DNA of 47,591 bases from Chalciporus piperatus (taxonomy: Eukaryota > Basidiomycota > Agaricomycetes > Boletales > Boletaceae): assembly GCA_038093975.1 (NCBI GenBank), contig JBBPTG010000184.1, forward strand, positions 1 to 47,591, given 5' to 3'. The translations under genes were made by a program, and so were the position numbers. Each line of letters begins with the position of its first letter. Position 1 is the first letter of the stretch. Below the pieces are notes generated by a model. The model saw only the letters and a program-made list of their open reading frames with translations, was not told the origin of the DNA and made no database searches. Below, in pieces: positions 11,319 to 23,213 of this stretch.

Positions 11319-14300
11319 CTACGAAGGTGGCGGATTGTCTACGTCCAACACACGTCAGTCTCCCTCTCCCCTCCCTCGCTTCACAAACCAAACGGGACTC
11401 ACCATAAAGACCACCATACTGCCCATTCAAATACAACCCTTCCTGAGGCTGCCCAGCCCCACCAGGCGCCTGCCCATACGCCATCCCCATCTGCGGGAAC
11501 GACGTATAATCATTCCAAAACTGAGGATACCTCCCTCCTCCCGTCTCATACCCCTGTCCGCCACCTCCCCCTGCACCACCTGCACCACCATGCCCATGTC
11601 CATGCCCGTGTCCACCATGTCCACCATGCCCATGCCCACTATGTCCATGTCCATTCATCCTCCCCACACTCGCCATCCGTCTCTCATCAATCAACCCCGT
11701 ACTATACATCTGCGGCAACACCGACGTCGACAACGTCCCCGGAAAAGACATGTACGATCCCCCATCCGAAGGCCACGGATAATACGACGAAGGCTGTTGT
11801 CCCCCTGACATGCTCGACGCAGACGAAAACTCCTCCCCAGCACCACCACCACCACCAGCAGGTCCACCCAGCTCTTGTGACAACGCAGGGTATTGCGTGC
11901 TACGCCAAGTCTGAACGTAGGGTTGTGAGGCGGCGAGGGGACCGTTGCTCGAGGGAACGTGCATCTGAGAACGCTCATAGGCGTCTTCAGAGTCTGCAGC
12001 GTGTTCGGCAGCACGTTTGGGTCGTTCTTGATTACCTCCGGATGTCACGAGTTGACCGAAACGACTCCCGTTGACCGTGTTCTTGCTCAATGGATTACAC
12101 CCACGTAAGAGTTCGTGAGCACGAGCTGCAGAGGGCCAAACGGTTTCCATGTCTTGCAAAGCGTCCATACACTTGACAAGTCCCATTCGTGCTTGTGGAT
12201 CGTTTGGATAGAGTGAGACTTGTGAAGAAGAAAAAAGCAAAAACATGAGCACCACGCTCCCGCACGTATGCAGAAAGACTACTCACGACTCGTGACATGC
12301 ATAATCCCAGCCGTGAAAACGTAGAAACATAGAAAGACAGGTGCCCGTTGGAGGCAATATATTTCGCGATAAAACGCCACTGCAAACAACGATGATTAAC
12401 ACCCACGAGTCGACACACACGCCAAGCAACGAGGAGAAACCAACCTATCGACGCAATATGGTTCGCCGCACCCACACAAAGCTCATAGTTTTTCATACTC
12501 GCCGCACGAACATCTGCCTCTTCCGCATTCTCCGATTTCCTAAACGCCACCATGTCAGCTAAACCACCCTCCTCTTCTAAACCCAGAATAAGAGCCACCC
12601 ACTGCTTGTTCAACAAGTAAATCTGTCGGATGCTAGAAGAAGAAAAAGACGCCCAAACGTCATCAGCCCCAACCCCCCAGGAGAAACACCCCACTCACAA
12701 AGGCCGATGCAACAACAACGTCGTACACCAATATTGCATGTGCAACGTCAATATATGCGGCGGCGGTATCCTCCTATTACTCGTCCCACTCAGATTCCCC
12801 CTCGAATCATAACGCAATTCGAATCGTAACTGTTCTGGTAGATCGAGGTACCATTTGTCCAATAATCCTTCGATGTGGGCGCATTCGGCGTGTCGGGAGG
12901 TCGACGTCCGGATGGCGTAGATCGATTGGACGATCCTGGAGAGGATCGTGGCTGTGTAGAGTCGTTTCGATGACGATGACGATCGGTGATCAGAAGTACA
13001 ACAGTCGTGATGGCGAGGAGGTGACTTACAAAGTTTGGCAGAAGCGGCGAAACACGACAGTATGCGTCCTGGTACAGGCGGTGTTGCCTCTGTCCCAGGT
13101 CGATACCCATGTCCCCTCGTATCTGGCGGTAACGACGGATGAGGTGCCCACATCTCCTTCTCTTCATCCTATTCCCAAAAACACACGCACCATCAGCCCT
13201 GGCAAAAAAAAATGAAAAAATTTCCCGAGAGATTCACCCACCTCATCAACACCAGGCACTTGCGTGTCATAATCCTTCTCGAAAATAGCCAACGGTCTCC
13301 CAATATACGTACTCACATACCCGTCCAACGTCACACATCCCCACCAAATTCTTCTTCGTTCCTGCAACTCTCGCGAACCGAACAATCGTCCCACACCGAC
13401 GCGTGCCCAACCATCGGCAGCGCGGTGCATACCAAGGTCTTGAGCCATTCGAACGGCCATACCAGTGTATGCCCACGCTTGAGCCATGGCCCCGATGCCG
13501 ATTTCTCGGAAACCGAGGAGAAGGAGTGATTGGACAGTCGAAGGCATGGAGGAGGCGTATGTGTTGTCGAGAAGGTTTTTGGCCAATAAGAGGAAGTTGT
13601 CCCCTGCCATCCACATCGGAGTGGGCTCCGGCCGATGTGGTGACGTTGGCGTCGAACTATGAGAGAATGGTGGAGGTGTAGAGGACGGCGAGTACCGAGC
13701 AGCGATGGCAAACATGCAGAGCAACAAAAGCGTCGATACGTGCCGTCGCTTTCCTTGTAACGGAGCGGGGGAGGTGCCTGTTCCACCTTGAAGCTGATCA
13801 GACGCTGGAGAAGGTGTATCCGTAGGATTCTGCATGCTAAAATGCAAAATATATGTTCAAATGATAACGCAACCAACGTTTGTAAAGCCATTCTTACCTT
13901 TGGTATCCTTCCCAAAAAGCATCCTTCTGGAGGATGGGGAACGCAGGATGAACATAGGTAAAGTAGAGCTCAAGCAAGTGTTCTTGCATCGCAGGGTCTG
14001 GCAACATCGGTGCCAGGTCACTATCGAGAGCTGCTGATGTAAGTGGAAGGTTTCCAGTGCTTGCATTAAGAGGGAGCTTGCTAGAGGAAGCACCCGAGAA
14101 CTGACCAATAGAGGTGGACGGCGACGCTGGTGTGTTCGACGTCGTAGATGGAAGGGGCGGCCAGACGCGTGCCTTTGGGAAACGCCTGGAAACAATCCTC
14201 TCTCAGTAGACGAACGAACCAAGCCATACTCATCCACGTACCATATCCCACCCTCGTTCCTTGCCTGATCTTTGGCATTAATACCGAGGAGGTACAACCC

Positions 14301-16425
14301 ACTCGCCTTCCCATGGTACCGAACCTGCTCATCCTCGTTCAAACTTAGCTGTCCAACAGCATCCACGACGTCGTCCTCGCTCTCCGAGTCCGTGCTTGCG
14401 CCCATGTAGCCGGAGGCATATCCCCCGCCAGATGAATAACCAGTGTTGGCACGAACGGGCGAATATCCCGGGCTTGGACTAGCATTACGCGTGAGGATGA
14501 TAGATCCTTTCGGCGACGAGCTACGAGCATCACCCTCGCTGTCCCCATCGACACGCCGTCGTTGACGCCGGACGTGGTCATCAGGGGCATGCGAGACTTG
14601 TATCGATGCGTGTTGACCCGATAGTGGGCGTGCCGGGTGTGGATCATTAAGCGAAATAGTATTGGTAGCTGGGGCGACGGACGGCAACGTGGGCCTGATT
14701 GGTCGTGAATACGGTCGTGACGATTGAATGGAAGCAGCAAGGGTAGCGGAAACTCGATCTTGCCACTCATTGGAAGGACTATATGCGATCACGATTACCC
14801 CCAAATATCACCTTTCGCCCTCAAGAAAATCACTTACTGCATCGAATGAAGATCGACACCATTCCCCGAATTCTCTTGTGCATGAGCATGAGGTCTCGCT
14901 TTGGCACCTCCTCCCTTACGTCCCTTGACGCCATAAGGCGATGCGTCGACACGATTCAAGATTTCCTTTGCAAGCGTATCCTGTTCGTAACGTGATCAGA
15001 TAAGGTCAAATCAGTTGAGTATGGGGCAATATCCGATCTTGCATATACCGAACGGTCAGCTCACCTTTCTCAAGGTCGCTAGAACACCCGCTAGACTACC
15101 TTCCTTTTCGAGGATTTCTGGGTCACGCTTCCCGTCGTCAGAGTCTAACCCCTCGGCTCTATCTGCCTCCACGGCTAAGAGGATGCCGAGGAGCGCCTCT
15201 GTTTGATGTAGCCGCGCCTCGATCGCGTCAATGTACCCCTTTGGAGGACCACGCTTGCGTGAGGGTCCCAAAAAGGTGCATGCTAGGAAGTCAGGGGAAC
15301 GATAAATTGGGTTTTGTGCGTGAGGCAGATAGTTAAGTGTTACGATGTCAAGATGCCAAGAGGGGGATTCGACGGAAAGACGTCAGCGCGAGAAGTGGAG
15401 AAGACAGACATCGTGGGAGACAAGACAGAATGAACATTACGGCAGATGATAGTGGACGTTTGCAGCATGATGAAAAAAATGCGGGTGCGGCCGTATCGTG
15501 GATGTGTTGTTGTGCGTGTCAGAAAGACGTTGATAAGATGCACGTATTTGAATTACGTTGGTGTATGTTGATGTGATGTTGCAGGGTCGAGCGAAGCCGT
15601 GAAGAGGAGTCGTGGGTACAGCGACAGGGCCAATAGGGGATTCACAAGGAAATGACGGTGGTGGTACGGTCGCAGAGGGCAAAAAGCGTACGAGTATCAA
15701 AGCACGATGGTTTGGTCCGAGAGGATGTAAGAAAGAATTAGGCGGTGAGAATCACGAAAGAGAGCAAGGGAGAGGTTGACTCACGTGTCCCTAGCATGAT
15801 GCAGCTCTTGCAGGCATCGCCATCGACTGTACGCTCGCACTTGCATTTACTTTTCCTGCATTGATCGCATGCTACGGCAAGGATATGTTGTATGAGTACT
15901 GGAGTCAAGGGGTGCACGGAATGTACACATACCCTTGCTGCTTCTTCGTCTGACAATTCTCTCTGACTGACTAGAGTGAGCAGCACCGGATTGAGGAGCA
16001 GGTAGGTCGCCGAGTTCGTCAGCGTCCTCGTACTCATCAGGAAATGAGAGTCCGTTGATGTCCAGAGCGATGCTCCCGTTGTGTCCTGCATCTGGCAGAG
16101 GCCGTTTCATGGACCATGAGTCCGCGGCATGACCTGAGTGAGAGTGAGACATTCCGAAGCGAAAGACGGGGCGGTGTTGAGGCTGGATGAACGCGGGGTC
16201 CTGTTTGTCGGGTACAGGGAAGTGGAAAGAGAAGGAAGAAGGCGAAAGGTCGATCTGGGGTGAAGAGGAAGGCTCGGATTTGACTGGAGTGATAGAGTCC
16301 TGAGGAAAGAGGTGGGCCGTCCGGAGGTCCTTCGATTCTGTGATGGGATAGCGGTCAGCATATGGATCGAAGGTCATTGCTTGGGATGGAGGATGGAATT
16401 GGGGATCGGGGAGGGAGACGGACAT
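11319..16425 (-). CDS. Zn2Cys6 transcription factor with fungal-specific TF domain
   Basis: Model complement(join(11319..11338,11403..12218,12287..12379,12445..12632,12699..12951,13030..13168,13242..13836,13898..14185,14242..14778,14838..14980,15065..15282,15785..15871,15933..16425)), 1289 aa; every junction keeps frame. The zinc cluster is CDQCRKSKCKC...CKSC...C (Cys166,169,176,185,188,195; spacing 2-6-8-2-6), followed by FLGPSRKRGPPKGYIDAIEA, a linker and a short coiled coil. The middle holds the fungal-specific TF domain: LLELYFTYVHPAFPIL, a long helical part with AWAYTGMAVRMAQDLGMHR, then ERRRIWWGCVTLDGYVS and YIGRPLAI. The C-terminus is low complexity, with a His/Gly run near 1190-1230. 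It is nuclear and DNA-binding. Basidiomycete proteins of this type are often named XlnR-like, but target genes cannot be read from sequence. The start is the first ATG; the codon at 16482 in the same frame is TTG. The 502-nt intron inside the zinc-cluster region is unusually long. Confidence 0.88.
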
Positions 16426-19400
16426 TTGAGAGACCCAGTCAGTAAGTAACTGGGTAAGTAGAGAGTGAATTAGGTTGCCCAAGCGTTGCCCCTTTGCGTG
16501 TTTCGATTCCTAGTTCCTTGGCGGTAGACTACGCTTACCTCACCTTAGACTGAGTCTGAAGATCTGACTGACGAAACTCCGTTCGATTACGTTGAGTCGT
16601 CAATCTGGCTAGTTAGTCTGTGACTGTAGTAGCAATGAGCAGGGGGGTGTAGAGGGCCTCAAAATGTAGGAAGATGAATCTGGGACGTGTCTCTTCTCGT
16701 TTCCGTAGATTCTACCACCCCACCCCTTCATTTTTCTCAGCTCTGCCTTATTTCGGACCTCTCTGGCCCAAACATTCTCACCAACGACACATATCGCTAC
16801 TATTAGAAGCTCCCCCTCCCCCATCCAAGCTATCGACCCCCTCTCCCGCGTCGGATGTTTTATCTCTCACCGTTCCCTCTTCGTCTAGGCCAATTCCCCT
16901 TGATTGGAATGAGCCCGTCACGCTTGTACGTTGTTACTTTTCCTTCCGCTTACGCTTGTCGAGTCCACCGTGGCACCGGTCTCTGACAAACTCAAGACTC
17001 GGACGCCTCTCTCGCTCCGGCCCGCAGCAGCCCGCAGCATCAAATCAACAAACTTTGTGATGCGGCTGTCTGACAGAAAACTGTTGACAAGCCAGCTGTC
17101 AACCAATCAGGTGATTATTCAGGTCTTAAGTTTAAATTGGCAAGCTCATTCAGACGAGCAGCCAACTCTCCCCGCTGACAGCTCTCTTTCGATGGGCGGT
17201 CCGTTTACCGCATCGACCGCGTTCGGGCATCAACAGCGACGAACGGGTGACTCTCTCGCCCATTTGCACAATCACTGCCCGTTCCTATAAGTCGAAAATA
17301 ATCCGAATTTCATGTGCAAACATGCAAAAAGGCACACTGCATCTCCGACGACGCCCTCGTTGTCTCGCTTGTCTTAGCTTGGTCTCTTCCTCGGGTGCAG
17401 TTCCATCCACGCGTCGATCGAATCTGACATCAGAACCCAGTCAGAACCCTCAGGGCACACGAGCCTCCCCGTATTGGCAAGTGCGGTTTTCGCCCTCTCC
17501 AAACTGCCACCGAGTGAAAAGTGTTCCCCACGTTGTCCTTACGTGTCTCTAACTTCAGTTTCCTCGGAGCACCCCATCTGATCTTTTGCACACCCTCAGG
17601 TCCATCCAGGGTTTGCAAATGAGACTTTTACAGCCGTTTACTCAAACTCATCGAACCCACCGTATCTCCAATGGCGCATGATGGACCCCTTGTGCACCCG
17701 ACCTTGACACGCTTACCGAGGCCTGCCATCTGATGTTGTAATTTGTACATTTCTTTCCACAGCAAAACGCTCGGCTTCTTTCATCTCCCCTCCATGGGGT
17801 CTCAATCTACTCATTTCCCGCTCCATTACCCCACGAGTCTTTCTGGCATTCATCGCTGGTGGACTGCAGGTCTTCTTCAATATGTGGCGCATCCATCATA
17901 TTGACGTATCACATAGATAATGGCGAGGCGAGGCAGCGCTAACGTTAATGTCACATTCATGGATGGCATCCTGGCCTGGCCCCACATGCACCGCCTACTT
18001 TCTGTCTAAGCGTAAGTGTTGCTTTCCGCGATGCGATTCTTACGCCCAAGTCAACGGTCAACCACAGTGAACCACTGCAGTGACTGCACCGATAAGTAAG
18101 TCCCTGCCGTGCGTACGCGTGATGGACTCGTGAGATCAGTGAACAATGATCGAATACCTATCGATCGTCACCTTGCTTGGCCTCTCGGCGCACAACTGTG
18201 TATCTTGACAACTCATTCCTTGTTTCCTGTTCCTGCATCCGGTTTCCCCATTTCACTCAGCGACGACGCCGTATCGGAGAATATAGGGTAAGATAAGCTA
18301 CCCTCGGGCCTCGGCCGCCTTTCAAAGTTCACGATAATCACGCCCGGCGGATGCGACATGGAGGAGAAGAAAAAGGTTCACGTCGATAATCTCCTGGTCC
18401 TTCCGTTTCCGTCGCGCGGTTTGAGTAAACGCATCAAGTGAGACTTCCCATCGCGGGGGTACCTGCCAGTGAGTCCATGTGCTCCAAGTATGTATGTCAT
18501 TGTATTTGTCTTCGAGACGCTGATTCAGAGCGGTTTAATTTAATTTTAGATTGCAGATTACAGCATTGTGTTCGTATCTAAGTATTCGTATTTGCATTCT
18601 GTCACCCTTGCATGCATGGACTCATCTGCCAACGAGAGATGGATATGGATCTCCGGTCGATTCCGCCGATCGAGGTGCGAAAAACGCGGGACGCTTTCAT
18701 TCAATGTCGATGGTATGGGTTAATTTTTTATTTGCTTCGAGACGGCGAGAGTTCCGAGGAGGTTCCGAGGAGGTACCGGTATGGAAGTTCTGGTCGGTGC
18801 CTGTCGACTCTCGAGTTCCTTGATGGTAGAACTGGTTCCCCCTATTTCGTACCGCGTATGTTTGCGGGTCTGTGTTTGGTCCGACTTCGTCTTTTGAATG
18901 GCACCATCCAACGTCACCTCTGTGTGGTCTGGGCCCAGTCCGTGACTGGTGACTTGACTGATCGATCATGCATGGAAATTGGTAGTATGTATTCCTTGGG
19001 AAGCAAGACAGTAGAGGGCGGGATGGACATGCATGGGCCTTCACCCGTAACGCGCGGATATCCAGGGACCAACACCCCCCCTTCTCGTCGCAGATTATGT
19101 GATGATCGTTCTCGGGGGGTATTGCCTTTCGATGGGAAAGAGGACTGTTCAGGGGTTATCGTTTGTTGATGGGATTTACTCCGTAACGCGCGGACGTCCG
19201 GAGATCCGGACCAAATGATGGGCTTTCCACGGCGTGATTGATGTTCACACCCAGTCGTGATTTCCCCCTCGAGTCTAGAGCTGGTGATGTCAAATGCCAT
19301 CGACGCTACACGCAACGTACCACTAAGTGACATTATCGCAGGGTTGCCTTATCAAAAGACTCTGATTGAGGCCTATGGGAGCACGCGGGTATGGTGTTTG

Positions 19401-21325
19401 GTTGGTGAGGCCTTGAAGCTGGTGTAATCACTTAGTACAGTACGTATCATTTCGGAATCCTGCAGGAGGGTTCGACCAGGTTCGACCGAGGGATCATTTC
19501 TGCCAAGGCTCGACCTATCGTTACGAGCAAGTGGGCTTTGAGACTCGAGCTTGGTACCGATGTTCAAATCATATGTCTGTTTGATACTGATGATGCTGGC
19601 GATATGATCGTGATCCCAAGGATCCCAAGACCAGGATTCGGAACCAAGTATTGAGATGAATCGTTAGCCTCGTCTCGTCAGGTATGGCACTGGGACCAAC
19701 GTCATTTCAACGCCGAAACGAGCGGACAACACACTTGTCGACGTGGGTTTCCGAGTCTTCCTGTACCCAAGAATAGAGTCCCAATCGTTGCTTTACCAGT
19801 CATCAGTACTGAGTCATCGACTTCGTCGCGAACGCTTGAAGCGTTGATCGCCGCTTGTCAGAAGTCTTGAATGGAGAGCCTCGCGGACCTTTGCGGGGAA
19901 GAGGGGCCTTTCAGAAAGCTGTTTTACCTTTGATGTCTCCAGGTGTCACCTCACTTTCTCGATTAGAGTCCATGTGCCATGTGGAACGGGGGCGTCGGCT
20001 GTCAGCAATCAATAATGTCAACTGCGAGGGTCTAGAGTGGGTTTAGTCAGGACCGAACTTACTGCAAAACTGCGGTTGTAGCGACGGACTGCAAGGACAC
20101 GTCACTCAGTTACAGCCTGGTTAGCTGTTGACAGACTGCCAAGAGACACTCGCAATACAGTCCGTGTCTCACCACACCGGAAGAGTGAATCAATGACAGA
20201 GTGATTGCGACTTCCACCACCTCAAGGACACCTTTCAAGAACTTGCAAAAAAGCCGGGAGGGGCTCGCTTGTGGAAATGCTGCGTGGCTTGACCAGGACC
20301 TGGATCCGACAGAGAGTGGGTTCGAAACGTGCAAGGTCCCCACCAGTGGTTGAGGAATTCTCTTCCAAACCCAGCCGAAGGGGTAATATGCGAACGAGCT
20401 CGATAATCATTAACTTGAATCAGGGTCCGCTGTGCAAGTGACTCCAAGTTCAACGGAGGCGGCCCTCGCTGAGACTGTCAGGCCCATCGGCGGGTCAACT
20501 TACCAGTTGGCACCACCCGACAAGGCTGGACTTGGGCTGGACACGTCATGATGATGCACCGCCGTCGCACCAAATCCACAACTTCCTACGGGCCTGTTTC
20601 AGCAGGGCGGGCCTAGCAGTTTCGCGGATCGCCGAAATTTACATGGCATGTCCCACAGTAACCGATTTCCCAAGTGTTTCCGACTCTCGGTCAACTCGGA
20701 CGAGCTGAGACTCTGACAAGTCCTCTCAGGCACGCGCATTCTGTCGGTGTGTACTCTTGTGTACTCTTGGGGGCAGTACAGGGCCGACAAGGGAGGGGGT
20801 ATCGCCGAGAGTTTGGGGTCGGCGAGGTCAACTAGCCCCGATCTGAAACATGTTGGAGGTTGGGTGAAGGGCGCAAGCCGCCTGTCACTGTCAAACTTGT
20901 CAATGTCATCACAGCCAGACGCGGCCGCGCTACATTTTAGGGTGCCATGCAACCTCTTCGCCCTTGAAGCTTACAGGTAAGTGAAACCCAAACGCGCAAC
21001 AAGACAGACGAAACAGATCGATGCGATCTAGTCCAGCATATCCGAGTCCTAAAGAAGGCCTTCAAGTTCCTGGAAGGAAGAATGATGGTGGAATCGTGTT
21101 AATATGGTCGAGAAGAAGCTGAGTCACTGGCGACAGCAGGACGTGAAGCTATAGGCGCGTTATGTTTGGTGCCGTAGTCGTCGAAGGGTAAGATCAATGT
21201 CAGATCCTCCGACTTGAACCTGCATGCTGTGAGTGGTAAGTTATTGCTCTCATAATATTCTTTCTATATCACATAGAAGGCATAGGGCAGTCGTACTATG
21301 CCAAGCGTCAGGGTGTATTTGTTGA
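16426..21325. other. Long gene-poor intergenic region
   Basis: These 4.9 kb separate the transcription factor start from the 3' end of the WD40 gene. Several frames of 60-185 codons are open (for example 18612-19169 plus), but none shows a family motif or a consistent exon chain. A CCAAT pentamer lies near 17104. Two partly similar blocks, each with CCGTAACGCGCGGA, begin near 19047 and 19180. The region nearest 16425 should hold the promoter of the transcription factor. Confidence 0.4.
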
Positions 21326-23213
21326 TTATACAACAGCAGAGAGCTCCAGCATTTCCTGCGATACAGGAGGCATGGAGGAAGGTACGGGGATAGGTGTGTT
21401 GCCGGAGTCAAGTGAACGAGTACCGCGCGAAGTCCTCTCGACAGCCTGAGGAACATCTTGTTGTCCCCGAGCTGTGGTTGCCCCAGGCTGTCGACGAGCG
21501 AAGAGGCCACAGCATCCAACTCGGCCAACCTGAAGGTCCAGGTCAGCTGTGGGAGTATCCCTCGAACCATCACTGCTCTCCTCTCCGGAAGAGGATTCAT
21601 CAATCATCGTGAAGGGTGGGTCGTCTTCAGATGCAGTGGACGTCGTCCGAGTACCACGTGAGTTTTGACTGCCATCATTCACGCTGTGCCTTGACGCGAC
21701 GTATGTGCGCTGTTTGAGAGACAAACTTGAGTATTCGTGACGAACGGGAGAGTGATTCGCTTACTGGCGGCGCGTATCCTGGATATATTGCGTGCACTCG
21801 ATTGAATACGAGGCGAGGTATCCTCTTCCACCACTGCCAAGGGAGTGGTGAATTATGCTGCTGCACGCGGGATGGATTTTCTCTCGCTGGCAAGCGATCT
21901 TGAAGTGCGGGTCGATGTGGTTCGGGCATCTAATGATCGTCAGCGGCAGGCATCGGAAAGGAGACATGTATAGTATCCAAGCTCACATCACGAAAATCAA
22001 GGTTAGGGATTGTCGAAGGACCGCTGGCGTCAGGCAAGACCACCGCTGGCATCTATACATATGGAAGGTCAGAAACAGCAGACATGGCGAGCGCTGGGAC
22101 GCACGTCAAGGAGGGCATGTAGGGCCTATAGTATTGAGGTAAGTCAACAAACTGATCGTGAACGAATGGTAGTACCTCTCGATCGTCGTCATCCCGCGAG
22201 GGGACATGCCAGATGTGGAGTACTCCTCCGGGCCAATCGGCAGAGGCAAAAAACTCTCCCGAAGGCGAGAATGTAATTGCAAGGTTTGATTTACGGGGGA
22301 GCGGCTCTCCAATAGGGTTCCAAGACTCCGCATCCCAAAAGCGAATTGTGTCATTCGGGTTGACACTGCCGCCACTGGCAATAGCATTGGCACTGGCGAG
22401 ACACTTGCCATCAGGTGAGAGGTGCAGATGCTCCAACTTGAAACCACCACTGTGCGCAACCCATGGCTCGCCGATGGGCTCGCCTGTGTCAGATCTGAAA
22501 CAACGAATTTGACTCGCGTCGATCTTGCTCAGGTAGTAACCACAGAAAAGTCGAGCACCATCAAGTGACCATGGCCCGGGGATAGGGAAGCGTGGATCGC
22601 GGCCTTCGATACTGTCTAGCGTAAGGATATTCTCACCAGTTTCGACATCGAAAACAATGAATCCGAACTCGGTGGATACCGCGATTCGCCTGCTATCCGG
22701 GGAGAAACGCACTGCCTGCGAACCACGGGGGAAGGAACGAAACCACCGCCAGTCGCTCTTGAATTGAAGGTGACGTTTGACTTGCAGAGCCCCCACGATC
22801 TCCCAGAAGACAAGGCCATTATTGTGATAAGTGGCGAGGAGCTCTTCATTTGGGGATAATGCCATCCGTTGAATAGGACCATAGCCTGTCTTCCGAAGTG
22901 CCTTGGACTCTACCACTTTCTGCGTATCCATGCTCCATACTACCAGATGATCCGTCCCATAGGAAGATGAAAAGATCTTCCCATCTTTAGTGGCCACCAC
23001 GATCGTGCCACGTTTCCTGCTCTCCATTGAAGTACCCACTTGTGTGCCGTCCGTCGAATTCCAGATCCGCACAGTGCCTTCGTATGAGCTAGTAATGATA
23101 CGGTCACCAGGAAGCCATACTATGGAAGTTATCTTGTCGGTATGACCAGTTGATATGGTCAATATTGGCCTGGGCGAACTCTCTGTCGGTTGTTCAACCT
23201 GTGAGACTTCCAT
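21326..23213 (-). CDS. WD40-repeat protein with agaric-type C-terminal tail
   Basis: Model complement(join(21326..21709,21765..21929,21987..22052,22105..22125,22176..23213)), 557 aa. Residues 1-346 form one beta-propeller: HTDKITSIVWLPGDRIITSS...VRIWNSTDG opens the first blade, and later blades carry IQRMALSPNEELLAT, QAVRFSPDSRRIAVS, LSPDGKCLASA...IRFWDAESW and ITFSPSGEFFASADW...LHIWHVPS. The protein then passes through a 7-residue micro-exon (ALHALLD, 22105-22125) to a tail with PLPWQWWKRIPRLV and RTYVASRHSVN, and ends in a Ser/Thr/Asp-rich stretch. Similar Trp-rich and YVA tails close many Agaricomycete WD40 proteins. No other domain is present, so it is probably a scaffold of unknown partners. 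ATG 23213 is used; the upstream in-frame codon at 23309 is TTG. Confidence 0.82.

Noticed and set aside
15340..15700. Small frames inside the long transcription factor intron
   Set aside because: No motif, and skipping them restores the sixth zinc-cluster Cys in frame.
18612..19169. 185-codon plus-strand open frame
   Set aside because: No family motif, overlapping antisense frames of equal length, no supporting splice signals.
20300..20340. GGTTCGAA-like string resembling a tRNA B box
   Set aside because: No matching A box or cloverleaf arms could be found around it.
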